From: Gammaproteobacteria bacterium
GTDB taxonomy: Bacteria > Pseudomonadota > Gammaproteobacteria > Pseudomonadales > Azotimanducaceae
Direction: 5' to 3'
Length of the DNA: 48,700 nt
Assembly (NCBI GenBank): GCA_018656865.1
Contig: JABHYO010000082.1
Span: 1 to 48,700, forward strand
Shown: one piece after another, positions 1 to 8,395 of the stretch
Position numbering within the stretch: position 1 is the stretch's first letter
Layout: every line of letters starts with the position of its first letter
Notes under the pieces: generated by a model
What the model was told of the DNA's origin: nothing
Databases searched by the model: none
Seen by the model: the letters and a program-made list of their open reading frames with translations, nothing else
Translations under genes and position numbers: made by a program

Positions 1-600
1 AAAACCTCAGCAAGCAGTAAGAAGGTAAAGACCAAGGTGAGCAACGCAAAATCAACCAAAGCCAAAGCCGCGCCTAAAAGCAAGGCAGCCACCAAAACAA
101 AAAAGGCATCCGCTACAGTAGCCAAAGAATCCAAAACGAAAGCACCGAGGCCACCTGCACAAAAGGCACCCCGTCCTAGAACAGTATCCACAGAGCCGAC
201 GTTTATCCCCTACGAGGCTAAACGGAATGAGGAATACATGAACGAGGAGCAGAAGGAACACTTCCGTGAAATTCTGCTCCAATGGAAATACCAGCTAATG
301 GAAGAAGTCGATCGAACTGTTCATCACATGCAGGACGAAGCAGCTAACTATCCTGACCCTGCTGATCGCGCCAGCCAGGAAGAAGAGTTCAGCCTCGAAC
401 TCAAGACCCGAGACCGAGAGCGCAAGCTGATTCGAAAGATTGACAATACTTTGGAACTCATTGATCAGGACGACTACGGCTATTGCGAATCCTGCGGTAT
501 CGAAATTGGCGTACAACGGCTTGAAGCCAGACCGACTGCAACCCAGTGCATCGACTGCAAGACACTGGATGAAATAAAGGAACGTCAGATCCACGGCTAG
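1..600 (+). CDS. dksA: RNA polymerase-binding transcription factor DksA (5' end possibly outside window)
   Basis: DksA binds the RNA polymerase secondary channel and, with ppGpp, controls stable-RNA and amino-acid promoters. Numbering from the GTG at 37, the coiled coil carries the tip motif DPADRA (residues 107-112), and the zinc finger has Cys150, Cys153, Cys171 and Cys174. The core closely resembles E. coli DksA. The first 50 or so residues are a Lys/Ala/Pro-rich tail that E. coli lacks. The frame stays open to base 1 and encodes the same Lys/Ser/Ala-rich sequence, and the GTG at 37 has no ribosome-binding site, so the true start probably lies upstream of the window. The stop TAG (598-600) is the first triplet of a repeat element. 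gluQ follows, the usual gammaproteobacterial pairing. Confidence 0.95.
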   Translation, partial: KTSASSKKVKTKVSNAKSTKAKAAPKSKAATKTKKASATVAKESKTKAPRPPAQKAPRPRTVSTEPTFIPYEAKRNEEYMNEEQKEHFREILLQWKYQLMEEVDRTVHHMQDEAANYPDPADRASQEEEFSLELKTRDRERKLIRKIDNTLELIDQDDYGYCESCGIEIGVQRLEARPTATQCIDCKTLDEIKERQIHG

Positions 601-677
601 CAGTCCGTCGGATTCAGGTACCTGGTTTCCAACTAAGGAAACTAACAACACGGTATTGAGTTTTCGGACAGGAACTA
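598..677 (+). repeat. Short copy (copy A) of the TAGTTTCC/AGGAACTA inverted-end element
   Basis: This 80-base copy fills the dksA-gluQ gap. Its right half (about 637-677) aligns base for base with the other copies: GGAAACTA, then CACGG, then TTGAGTT, then TCGGACAGGAACTA. The left end (TAG, then TCCGTCGGA) is recognisable, but about 45 internal bases are missing. The first TAG is the dksA stop codon. AGGAA at 670-674 lies 7 bases from the gluQ ATG and is its only good ribosome-binding site. Confidence 0.7.
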
Positions 678-680
678 CCC

Positions 681-1553
681 ATGGGCTACGTTGGTCGCTT
701 TGCCCCATCACCTACTGGCCCACTGCATTTCGGCTCCCTTATTGCCGCTGTCGCCAGCTATCTGGATGCCAGGCACGTTGGTGGGAAGTGGCTGCTCCGT
801 ATTGAGGACCTGGATCCACCAAGAGAATCGAAGACTGCGCCCGAAGAAATCATCGAACAGCTAAAACACCTGGGGCTGAACTGGGATGGCCCTATCTTCT
901 ACCAGGGAAACCGAGATGATGCCTACAACGAAGTCATCGAACTACTAGGATCAGCACAACGAGTCTATCCCTGCACCTGCTCAAGAAAGCAGATACCGAC
1001 AGTATACCCAGGCACCTGTCGTAACCGGGGATTCGATCAAACGACCGACGACTATGCCATCCGTTTTAAGCTGAGGCCGGGCAATGTCGAATTCATAGAC
1101 AGAGTCTTTGGCAGGCAGCACTGGGACCTCTCAGAAGAGGTCGGTGATTTCATTATCAGGCGAAAGGACGGTCTATTCGCCTATCAACTGGCCGTTGTTG
1201 TTGATGACATCGACCAGGGTGTTAACCAGATTGTTCGCGGTGTCGATCTGCTCGATTCGACACCAAGGCAGCTGGCGCTTTATGAAGCTCTGGGTCGCCC
1301 ACCGCCCTCTTATCTGCATGTCCCCATCGTGGTTGACGGGAGCGGCAACAAGCTCAGCAAACAAGCGCATGCAAGGCCTATCAGTGTCGATAACCCTGTC
1401 GAAGCTCTGAGGTCCGCCCTCGTTGAGCTAGGTCAGAATCCGCAGCGACCAAGTCGGAATCCGGGTGAACTGCTGGCTCGAGCTTCAGAACAGTGGCAGC
1501 CGAACCTGATCCCGCGACAGGCTGAATTGGCTGCACCAGCCTTCTACCTGTAA
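681..1553 (+). CDS. gluQ: Glutamyl-Q tRNA(Asp) synthetase
   Basis: This paralogue of the glutamyl-tRNA synthetase catalytic domain, without the anticodon-binding domain, attaches glutamate to the queuosine base of tRNA-Asp. The 290-residue length is typical. The HIGH-type signature is HFGS (16-19), preceded by the RFAPSPTGPL block. Zinc-type cysteines occur at 98, 100 and 113, with Tyr109 placed like the family's fourth ligand. A KMSKS-like NKLSKQ lies near 225. The ATG at 681 is preceded by AGGA supplied by the upstream repeat element. The sigma54 activator gene starts 14 bases after the stop. Confidence 0.95.
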   Translation: MGYVGRFAPSPTGPLHFGSLIAAVASYLDARHVGGKWLLRIEDLDPPRESKTAPEEIIEQLKHLGLNWDGPIFYQGNRDDAYNEVIELLGSAQRVYPCTCSRKQIPTVYPGTCRNRGFDQTTDDYAIRFKLRPGNVEFIDRVFGRQHWDLSEEVGDFIIRRKDGLFAYQLAVVVDDIDQGVNQIVRGVDLLDSTPRQLALYEALGRPPPSYLHVPIVVDGSGNKLSKQAHARPISVDNPVEALRSALVELGQNPQRPSRNPGELLARASEQWQPNLIPRQAELAAPAFYL

Positions 1554-1567
1554 CCAGCGAGTTAACT

Positions 1568-2923
1568 GTGTTACCTTCAGGCAGGAAAGCGGACGATTCG
1601 ACTGACAAAAGATTGCGAACTCAAAATATTCTTATTGTCGACGACGATCCCGTGATTCGCTCATCACTAAAAACATTCCTCGAGAATCATAACTACAAAG
1701 TTTGCGAAGCAGGGTCGGTTAAGGAAGCTGTCAAGCAGGACTTGTCGGCCTTCAGTGCTATTGTTTCCAATTTGAAACTTCCAGGCGGCAAAGGTACTGA
1801 CATCATTAAATTGGTACCTGAGGTACCCGTCATTATTACGTCCGCGCAGGCGAGTCTCCGCTCTGCAGTCGAAACCATGAAACTAGGTGCTGCCGACTAC
1901 ATTGCCCGACCTTTTGACTTCGATGAGCTCAAAGCCACCATACACGAACTTACCGGCAATCAGCAGTTGCACACCGATGTCGAAATGTTGGGTCGCTGCA
2001 ACGCTGTTTCTTCACTGAAAAAACAGCTAGGCAAGGTCGCACCAACTGATACCAATGTACTGATCGACGGTGAATCCGGCACCGGAAAAGAACTGGTTGC
2101 CAGAAAGATTCATTTTCTGAGCGGCCGTGCCGAACGTCAGATGATATCTCTAAATTGCGCCGCCATTCCCGATGCTCTTATAGAATCAGAACTGTTTGGC
2201 CATGAGAAAGGGGCGTTCTCCGGGGCAACTAGCGACAGAGTTGGACTGGTTGAGGCTGCCGACGGCAGTACGCTCTTTCTCGATGAAATCGGTGAACTGC
2301 CACTCAGTGCACAGGCAAGACTGCTCCGGGTACTACAGGAAGGCGAGGTGCGTAGAGTTGGCTCCGGCGAGACAAGACAGGTCTCGGTTCGACTGATAGC
2401 GTCCACCCACCGCAACCTTCAGGCACTGGTCAACGACGATGCCTTTCGGGAAGACCTGTATTACCGGCTCAATGTCGTCAAGCTGTCACTGCCGCCCCTT
2501 CGGGACCGGGGTCAGGACGTGATTTTTTTAGCCAAACACTTTCTCGCGACCATTGCGGAACGACATGGTAAACCGAAACTCAGGTTCAGCGAATCCGCCG
2601 TCCGGTGCATTAGAGCCTATGCCTGGCCTGGCAATATCCGGGAACTTCAAAATGCCATTCAACGTGCTGTCATTCTTTGTGAAGGCAAAACGATCAGAGA
2701 AGAACTCCTCGCGCTGGAACCGGAGCAGAAGCCTTCTATACCGATAGCAGAGGACGTCGATCATAAAGTCTCTCTTGAGGACTACTTCGTCAATTTCGTT
2801 CTTGAGAACCAGGATCGTATGACAGAAACAGAAATTGCCCAGAAACTCGGCATCTCCAGAAAAGCACTGTGGCAGCGCCGGCAGAAGCTTGGTATCCCGC
2901 GCGAGAAGAGTAAAAACGGCTAA
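1568..2923 (+). CDS. CbrB/NtrC-family sigma54 activator with a degenerate receiver
   Basis: Three domains are visible: receiver (about 18-130), AAA+ sigma54-activation domain (about 138-370) and a Fis-type helix-turn-helix (about 415-445). The AAA+ domain looks active: Walker A GESGTGKE (168-175), the sigma54 loop GAFSGA (215-220), Walker B LFLDE (236-240). The receiver keeps the acidic pocket (Asp25-27) and Thr91, but Asn68 sits where the phospho-acceptor Asp belongs (SNLKLP) and Arg114 replaces the conserved Lys (ARPF). Phosphorylation control is therefore doubtful. Position after dksA-gluQ and before pcnB is that of Pseudomonas cbrB, but no cbrA kinase is present. The GTG at 1568 precedes the domain; a TTG at 1613 is an alternative. 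Orthology to CbrB rests on synteny and architecture. Confidence 0.88.
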   Translation: MLPSGRKADDSTDKRLRTQNILIVDDDPVIRSSLKTFLENHNYKVCEAGSVKEAVKQDLSAFSAIVSNLKLPGGKGTDIIKLVPEVPVIITSAQASLRSAVETMKLGAADYIARPFDFDELKATIHELTGNQQLHTDVEMLGRCNAVSSLKKQLGKVAPTDTNVLIDGESGTGKELVARKIHFLSGRAERQMISLNCAAIPDALIESELFGHEKGAFSGATSDRVGLVEAADGSTLFLDEIGELPLSAQARLLRVLQEGEVRRVGSGETRQVSVRLIASTHRNLQALVNDDAFREDLYYRLNVVKLSLPPLRDRGQDVIFLAKHFLATIAERHGKPKLRFSESAVRCIRAYAWPGNIRELQNAIQRAVILCEGKTIREELLALEPEQKPSIPIAEDVDHKVSLEDYFVNFVLENQDRMTETEIAQKLGISRKALWQRRQKLGIPREKSKNG

Positions 2924-2998
2924 ACCCTCGCATCTCGCTCTTCATCCATCCGTTGGCCACCACGGATATTCGACAAGCTCACTGAATCTACAAGCAAG

Positions 2999-3036
2999 TG
3001 TTACCTTTCGACACATGATCGTGGCCAAGGGTAACA
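2999..3036. promoter_or_regulatory. Inverted repeat TGTTACC-N24-GGTAACA, candidate activator site
   Basis: TGTTACC (2999-3005) and GGTAACA (3030-3036) form a perfect 7-base dyad about 75-95 bases upstream of the sRNA promoter region. From memory, CbrB target half-sites at Pseudomonas crcZ-type promoters are TGTTAC/GTAACA. Another GTAACA occurs at 3131-3136. No strict -24/-12 promoter is found: the nearest candidate, at 3112-3129, has 11 or 12 bases rather than 10 between GG and GC. Confidence 0.4.
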
Positions 3037-3130
3037 TTCCAGGTTAGTACAAATTTGCGGAAAATCTCTATCTCATTGTTTTTATTGAAGTTATGATTTA
3101 TTCCCATTTTCTGGGATAGTTCCTCTGCCA

Positions 3131-3299
3131 GTAACAAATTTACAAAAAATTACAAAAACTAACAAAACAACAAATAGGTTAACTGGTTAGGCATCACGCA
3201 AAGCGGGATGCCAAAAAGAATAAAAATAATAATAAATACAAGAAGAAGAATATTCTGGCTCGCTAAATGGGAAAAGTTCGCTTTTCCCATTTTCTTTTT
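3131..3299 (+). ncRNA. Candidate CrcZ-like Hfq-titrating small RNA
   Basis: There is no plausible gene in this gap. It is strongly A-rich and contains AACAACAA (3166-3173) and overlapping AATAATAA motifs (3225-3232 and 3228-3235), followed by repeated AAG triplets. These fit the A-R-N motif read by the Hfq distal face, as in CrcZ/CrcY. A hairpin (GGCATC 3190-3195 with GATGCC 3207-3212, inner CGC/GCG) separates the two A-rich tracts, and a strong terminator closes the unit at 3299. The location between a CbrB-like gene and pcnB is that of crcZ in Pseudomonas. The 5' end is a guess; at about 170 bases the unit would be shorter than Pseudomonas CrcZ. Confidence 0.55.
3265..3299 (+). terminator. 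Rho-independent terminator with UUCG tetraloop
   Basis: A 12-base perfect stem, AAATGGGAAAAG (3265-3276) with CTTTTCCCATTT (3281-3292), closes a TTCG loop and is followed by a T-rich tract (TCTTTTT). It lies more than 100 bases before pcnB, so it ends a transcript of its own, and pcnB needs a separate promoter. Confidence 0.85.
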
Positions 3300-3406
3300 G
3301 AGGTTCTGAAAATCACACACCGTAGTTCTGATAGAATCCTTGAAACAGAACAACAATCTGCCTCAATGACCAGGAAGTACCGCAGCGATCGAGCTGCATC
3401 CCAACA

Positions 3407-4687
3407 ATGAACCACGCGCTCAGCCTGATTCACGAAGAAAACATCAGCATCAATGCCCTCAAAGTCGTGAACCGACTAACGGAACACGGCTACCAGGCGT
3501 ACCTGGTTGGAGGCTGCATTCGTGACCTTATCCTCGGAAAAGTACCAAAGGACTTTGATGTGGCGACTGATGCCCATCCCGAGGATATAAGGGACCTTTT
3601 TCGCAATTCCCGAATTGTCGGTAAACGATTCAAGATTGTGCACGTACGCTTTGGCCGGGAAATCGTCGAAGTCACGACCTTTCGTGCTCCTCACGATGAA
3701 CAATATGAAGACAACCACTCAGAGTCCGGTATGACACTGGTGGACAACATCTATGGTACGTTCGAGGAAGATGTCTTCAGGCGTGACTTCGCCATGAATG
3801 CTGTCTACTACCAGCCGGAAGCACATGAGATCACTGATCTCGCCGGTGGTGTCGAAGACATTCAGCTAAAAAGGATCCGCACAATCGGTGATCCAGAAGC
3901 AAGGTTCCGCGAAGACCCCGTCAGAATGCTGAGAGCAATCCGCTTTGAAGCAAAGCTCGAATTTCATATCTCTGATGAGCTTCACAACACGATCAGGTCA
4001 TTAGGCCACTTGATTCAGGATGTTTCAGCGGCAAGATTGTTCGAAGAAGTACTCAAGCTGTTTATGTCTGGACACGGCGCGGCTGCGCTGGACTCGATGG
4101 TCAATCACGAACTCTATGGCTGGATGTTCCCTGATTCAAAACGATCAATGGAAGAGCATCCCGCCGAGGAATTGGTTCGATTGGCATTGACCTCCACCGA
4201 CTCCAGAATCGCCGAGGGTAAACCAGTGACTCCGGCATTCATCTACGCGGCGATGCTCTGGTTCCCGTTCGTGGATGAAAGGGATCAACTTCAGAAAGAG
4301 GGCAGGATTTCCCATGTCGCCGCTTCCCATGAAGCCGCAAACAATATTCTGTCAAAGCAACAGCTGTTTACATCCATACCGAGGCGTTTCAGCGGTACTA
4401 TCAGGGACATCTGGTTTCTGCAGTTCAGGCTACCCAATCGTGCTACCAAAAAGCCTGACACCCTGATGGAACACAAACGATTCAGAGCGGCTTATGATTT
4501 TCTTCTTATCCGCGAGGCTGCCGGTGAGGAAACCGGTAACCTTGGTGACTGGTGGACTGAGTACCAGGAAGCTGCACCAGAGCGTCGTCCTGAAATGAAG
4601 CAGTCAACTGGGAAAAGACGCAAGAGAAAGCGAAAACGCAAACCAAGATCACCGAATGCAATGATCGACACACCAACGCCGACCTAG
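3407..4687 (+). CDS. pcnB: Poly(A) polymerase I
   Basis: PcnB adds 3' poly(A) tails that promote RNA decay. The class II nucleotidyltransferase head has GGCIRD (35-40) and the metal-binding Asp49/Asp51 pair in KDFDVATD. The RNA-binding neck follows (RFREDPVRMLRAIRFEAKL near 165). The C-terminus ends in a basic stretch of alternating Arg/Lys (about 405-415), as in other PcnB proteins. The 426-residue length is normal. The ATG at 3407 lacks a clear ribosome-binding site. In Pseudomonas the next gene would be folK; here it is acs. Confidence 0.95.
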   Translation: MNHALSLIHEENISINALKVVNRLTEHGYQAYLVGGCIRDLILGKVPKDFDVATDAHPEDIRDLFRNSRIVGKRFKIVHVRFGREIVEVTTFRAPHDEQYEDNHSESGMTLVDNIYGTFEEDVFRRDFAMNAVYYQPEAHEITDLAGGVEDIQLKRIRTIGDPEARFREDPVRMLRAIRFEAKLEFHISDELHNTIRSLGHLIQDVSAARLFEEVLKLFMSGHGAAALDSMVNHELYGWMFPDSKRSMEEHPAEELVRLALTSTDSRIAEGKPVTPAFIYAAMLWFPFVDERDQLQKEGRISHVAASHEAANNILSKQQLFTSIPRRFSGTIRDIWFLQFRLPNRATKKPDTLMEHKRFRAAYDFLLIREAAGEETGNLGDWWTEYQEAAPERRPEMKQSTGKRRKRKRKRKPRSPNAMIDTPTPT

Positions 4688-4757
4688 AACCCCTGACAAG
4701 CCAGGTCACATTGTGGCACCCTAACCGCCTTCATCTGCAACCCTTCGAGGTAACTTC

Positions 4758-6701
4758 ATGTCCGAGCACAAAGTCTACCCAGTCCCTAAAGAAGCGGAGA
4801 ATCACGCTCACATTCGAAATGACCAGTATCTCGCCATGTATGATGCTTCAATCAATCGATCAGAGGAGTTTTGGACACAGAAAGCTGACGAATTTCTGTC
4901 CTGGTTCAGACCATGGGACAAACTGACAGAGTCTGATTTCCAAAAGGGCGAAACGGCCTGGTTTATAGGTGGCGAGCTCAACGCCTGTTACAACTGTGTC
5001 GATCGGCATCTTGAACTCAAAGCCGATCACACTGCCATTATCTGGGAGGGAGACGATCCGGACGACGATTTGAAGATTACCTACGCCGAACTTCATGAAC
5101 ACGTCTGTCGACTTGCTAACGTATTGAAAGATCGTGGTGTCAGTAAAGGCGACAGGGTCTGTATCTACATGCCGATGATTCCCGAAGCCGCCTACGCCAT
5201 GCTCGCCTGCACACGAATCGGCGCCGTGCATTCAGTTGTCTTCGGTGGCTTCTCACCCCAGGCACTGAAAGACCGCATTCTCGATTCCGATTGCCGTATG
5301 GTCATTACCGCCGATGAAGGTATTCGCGGGGGGCGCACTATACCTCTCAAGGCCAACACGGATCAGGCACTCGAGGGATGCCCCGATGTCACCACTGTTG
5401 TGGTGGTGAAGCGCACCGGAGGAGATATCGACTGGTCCGAAGACCGGGATATCTGGTATCACGAGGCCACCCAGGCTGCCGCTAAGACGTGCAATGCCGA
5501 ACCCATGAGTAGCGAAGATCCGCTTTTTATCCTTTACACCTCAGGTTCGACCGGTAAACCGAAGGGAGTCATGCATACGACGGGTGGTTATATGCTGCAA
5601 GCAGCGATGACCCACAAGTATGTCTTCGACTACCACGAGGGCGATATCTACTGGTGTACCGCTGACGTTGGCTGGGTTACGGGTCATTCTTATATCGTCT
5701 ATGGTCCCCTCGCCAACGGCGCCATTACACTCATGTTCGAAGGAGTGCCGAACTATCCGGATTCTTCGCGTTGCTGGCGGGTAGTCGATAAACACAAGGT
5801 CAACATCTTCTATACAGCCCCCACCGCATTGAGGGCTCTAATGGGACAGGGAGATGAGTTCGTGACCGACACATCGCGAAAATCGCTTCGCCTTCTCGGT
5901 ACTGTCGGTGAACCCATCAATCCCGAAGCCTGGGAATGGTATTACCACATCGTTGGTGAGGAGCGTTGCCCTATCGTCGACACCTGGTGGCAAACAGAAA
6001 CCGGGGGCATCATGATAACGCCGCTCCCGGGCGCCACGGCACTGAAGCCAGGCTCCGCCACTAAGCCATTTTTTGGTGTGAAGCCGGTCATACTCGATGA
6101 AAACGGTAACGAACTGGAAGGCGCCACCTCCGGGAACCTTGCCATCGCGGGTTCCTGGCCCGGCCAGATCCGGTCCGTCTACGGTGATCACCAACGGATG
6201 ATCGACACTTACTTCACGACTTACCCCGGCTATTACTTCACAGGAGACGGTGCTCGCAGGGATGAGGATGGATACTTCTGGATCACCGGTCGTGTCGACG
6301 ATGTTTTGAATATTTCCGGTCACCGAATGGGGACTGCTGAAGTTGAAAGCGCCCTGGTCGAACATGATCTGGTCGCCGAGGCAGCAGTTGTCGGATATCC
6401 TCATGATATAAAAGGCCAGGGTATCTATGCATTCGTGACTTTGATGCACGGCAACGAGGGCACCGACACATTGAAAGACGAGTTGAACAATCTGGTCCGT
6501 TCCGAAATTGGTGCTTTCGCTAAACCTGACATCCTGCAATGGGCTCCCGGCCTGCCGAAGACTCGTTCCGGAAAAATTATGCGGCGAATACTAAGAAAGA
6601 TTGCGGAAAACGAACTCCATCATCTGGGAGATACCAGCACTCTCGCCGACCCCAGCGTTGTCGATGATCTGATCGCAAATTCACCGACAGCCAACGGCTA
6701 G
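4758..6701 (+). CDS. acs: Acetyl-CoA synthetase (AMP-forming)
   Basis: Acs converts acetate, ATP and CoA to acetyl-CoA through acetyl-AMP. The 647 residues cover the whole family length. The adenylation loop [12 protein letters not shown] begins at Tyr260. [10 protein letters not shown] follows near 410, and the C-terminal [11 protein letters not shown] near 606 contains the lysine that protein acetylases modify to shut the enzyme off. GAGG lies 9 bases before the ATG. The cytochrome/PQQ gene starts 10 bases after the stop, so the two may be co-transcribed. Confidence 0.96.
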   Translation: MSEHKVYPVPKEAENHAHIRNDQYLAMYDASINRSEEFWTQKADEFLSWFRPWDKLTESDFQKGETAWFIGGELNACYNCVDRHLELKADHTAIIWEGDDPDDDLKITYAELHEHVCRLANVLKDRGVSKGDRVCIYMPMIPEAAYAMLACTRIGAVHSVVFGGFSPQALKDRILDSDCRMVITADEGIRGGRTIPLKANTDQALEGCPDVTTVVVVKRTGGDIDWSEDRDIWYHEATQAAAKTCNAEPMSSEDPLFILYTSGSTGKPKGVMHTTGGYMLQAAMTHKYVFDYHEGDIYWCTADVGWVTGHSYIVYGPLANGAITLMFEGVPNYPDSSRCWRVVDKHKVNIFYTAPTALRALMGQGDEFVTDTSRKSLRLLGTVGEPINPEAWEWYYHIVGEERCPIVDTWWQTETGGIMITPLPGATALKPGSATKPFFGVKPVILDENGNELEGATSGNLAIAGSWPGQIRSVYGDHQRMIDTYFTTYPGYYFTGDGARRDEDGYFWITGRVDDVLNISGHRMGTAEVESALVEHDLVAEAAVVGYPHDIKGQGIYAFVTLMHGNEGTDTLKDELNNLVRSEIGAFAKPDILQWAPGLPKTRSGKIMRRILRKIAENELHHLGDTSTLADPSVVDDLIANSPTANG

Positions 6702-6711
6702 ACGTTTTGCT

Positions 6712-8259
6712 GTGATCTGGCTGAAGCGAATTGGGCTGTTCCTCATCGGCACAGCGATTATTGGTGCTGGGTTCTTCTGGTACCTCTTGCAGTACGCCGA
6801 TGTTGATTTCTACCCACCTCTCTTCACCGAGCACTGCGGCGACTGCCACGGCGACGACATGCTCGGCACCGACAGAGCCATTGCACTGATCGAGAACCGC
6901 CTGGAGGGTGGTGACAGCGTCGCGGCGATGATCCATAGCATCAACCATAAACACGTTGCCGATGGCAGACCTCAGTTTGAGGATGAACTCACGCAGGAAC
7001 AGATCAAAGGGCTCGCCATGTACGTTGGTGAGCGCCGTCTCGGCCAGAAGTTTGAAGATTTTCGTGCCTATAGTCCTATCGTAATACCCGATGAACCGAT
7101 TCACTCAACTATTCACGATTTCAGCATCGAGGTATTTGCCAACAGTCTGGACCCGCTCACTTACAGTATAGAACCGCTACCCGACGGCTCTTTTCTTTTG
7201 ACAGAAAGGCTCCGGGGGCTTTCTCTCATTTCATCAACCGGTGTGCAGTCTGAGCCGATCGACGGTACGCCAAAAACCGGCAAATCCGGAATTGCCGTTC
7301 GCGGCATCCCTGCAGGCCTGGGTTGGCTACTGGATGTAGCGGTACATCCGGATTACGAACAGAACGGCTGGATTTACCTGCATTACACAGACCTATGTAC
7401 GGATAACTGTGAGCACGGAAGCCGCCTTTTCCCAGCTTCTATGAATCGCCTCGAACGCGGTCGAATCAAGGATGGCAGGTGGGTTGACGTGGAAACCCTC
7501 TGGCAGGCGGAACCGCAGTTCTATACGAGGATGATCGATACTACTGCGGGGGGTCGAATTGCTTTTGATGATGCCGGCCATGTGTATTTCAGTGTTGGCT
7601 GGAAGGAACCCCTGGCACTCAGCTCCCAGGATCTGAACTCTCCCAATGGCAAGATTCATCGCATCAATGACGATGGTTCCATACCTGCCAACAATCCATT
7701 TCTGATCCATCCAGCAGTCGGCAACGACGAGTCAACCCTCACCCGCCAGTCCATTTGGACATACGGACATCGAACGCCACAGGGTCTGGAATGGAACCCG
7801 CGCCGGGGCAAGGTCTGGAACACAGAGATGGGACCGAGGGGAGGCGATGAGATCAACGAACTTCTGCCGGGTAGAAACTACGGTTGGCCGTATCATTCTC
7901 TTGGGCTTGAATACACCGGGCACTCTGTGGCTCGATACAAACTTCAGGATATTGAATTCGATACCAGCAAGGTCGAACAAACCCTGGTCGACTTCACTCC
8001 TTCACCTGCTCTTTCCAGCTTTGCCTTCTACCAGGGTGACAAGTTCCCGGGCTGGCGTGGCAATTTACTGCTCGGAACTCTGAAGGGAAGCTCACTCTAT
8101 CGCCTGGTATTTGACGGCAAAGAAATGATTGAACGCGAAGTGCTCTTTAGGGACCTGGCCAGAATCCGTGACGTCGAAATCGGCTATGACGGACTTGTGT
8201 ATCTGCTTTTGGAAAACGCCGAAGAGAGCATGATTGTGAGGCTGGTACCCACAGACTAA
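6712..8259 (+). CDS. Membrane-anchored cytochrome c / PQQ-dependent sugar-dehydrogenase-like fusion
   Basis: An uncleaved N-terminal membrane helix (about 5-27) is followed by a small cytochrome c region with one heme-binding motif, CGDCH (42-46). A beta-propeller of the glucose/sorbosone (Asd, YliI-like) dehydrogenase family runs from about 135 to the end. Recognisable family blocks are LLDVAVHPDY, GGRIAFD, YGHRTPQGL and GPRGGDEIN. The protein is predicted to oxidise a sugar or aldehyde in the periplasm and pass electrons through the fused heme; the substrate cannot be read. The start is GTG, with no better codon before the membrane helix. Confidence 0.82.
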   Translation: MIWLKRIGLFLIGTAIIGAGFFWYLLQYADVDFYPPLFTEHCGDCHGDDMLGTDRAIALIENRLEGGDSVAAMIHSINHKHVADGRPQFEDELTQEQIKGLAMYVGERRLGQKFEDFRAYSPIVIPDEPIHSTIHDFSIEVFANSLDPLTYSIEPLPDGSFLLTERLRGLSLISSTGVQSEPIDGTPKTGKSGIAVRGIPAGLGWLLDVAVHPDYEQNGWIYLHYTDLCTDNCEHGSRLFPASMNRLERGRIKDGRWVDVETLWQAEPQFYTRMIDTTAGGRIAFDDAGHVYFSVGWKEPLALSSQDLNSPNGKIHRINDDGSIPANNPFLIHPAVGNDESTLTRQSIWTYGHRTPQGLEWNPRRGKVWNTEMGPRGGDEINELLPGRNYGWPYHSLGLEYTGHSVARYKLQDIEFDTSKVEQTLVDFTPSPALSSFAFYQGDKFPGWRGNLLLGTLKGSSLYRLVFDGKEMIEREVLFRDLARIRDVEIGYDGLVYLLLENAEESMIVRLVPTD

Positions 8260-8272
8260 ACGCACGACTAGC

Positions 8273-8395
8273 TAGTTTCCATCCGAAAAACGCTTTTTCG
8301 ACGCACGTTAATGCGCCATTCCAGAGGCGTTGGTTTTTAATCAACAAGTCGTCAGGAAACTAGCACCGCGGTGTTGAGTTCTCGGCTGAAATCTA
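8273..8395 (+). repeat. Full-length copy (copy B) of the TAGTTTCC/AGGAACTA inverted-end element
   Basis: The left end TAGTTTCCATCCGA (8273-8286) and the degenerate right end TCGGCTGAAATCTA (8382-8395) bound 123 bases filling the convergent gap. The inner block matches copy C closely: GGCGTTRGTTT, AATCAA, then GGAAACTAGCACCGCGGTG. A small hairpin (CCGAAAAACG with CTTTTTCGACG) follows the left end. The right-end triplet, read on the minus strand, is the TAG stop of the symporter gene. Confidence 0.75.

Noticed and set aside
3112-3129. A sigma54 -24/-12 promoter (CTGGG...CTGCC).
   Set aside because: Spacing between GG and GC is 11 or 12, not 10; mentioned only as a weak candidate.
3159-3356. 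A 65-codon minus-strand frame across the sRNA region.
   Set aside because: Composition follows the A-rich tracts and terminator on the other strand; no ribosome-binding site or family resemblance.
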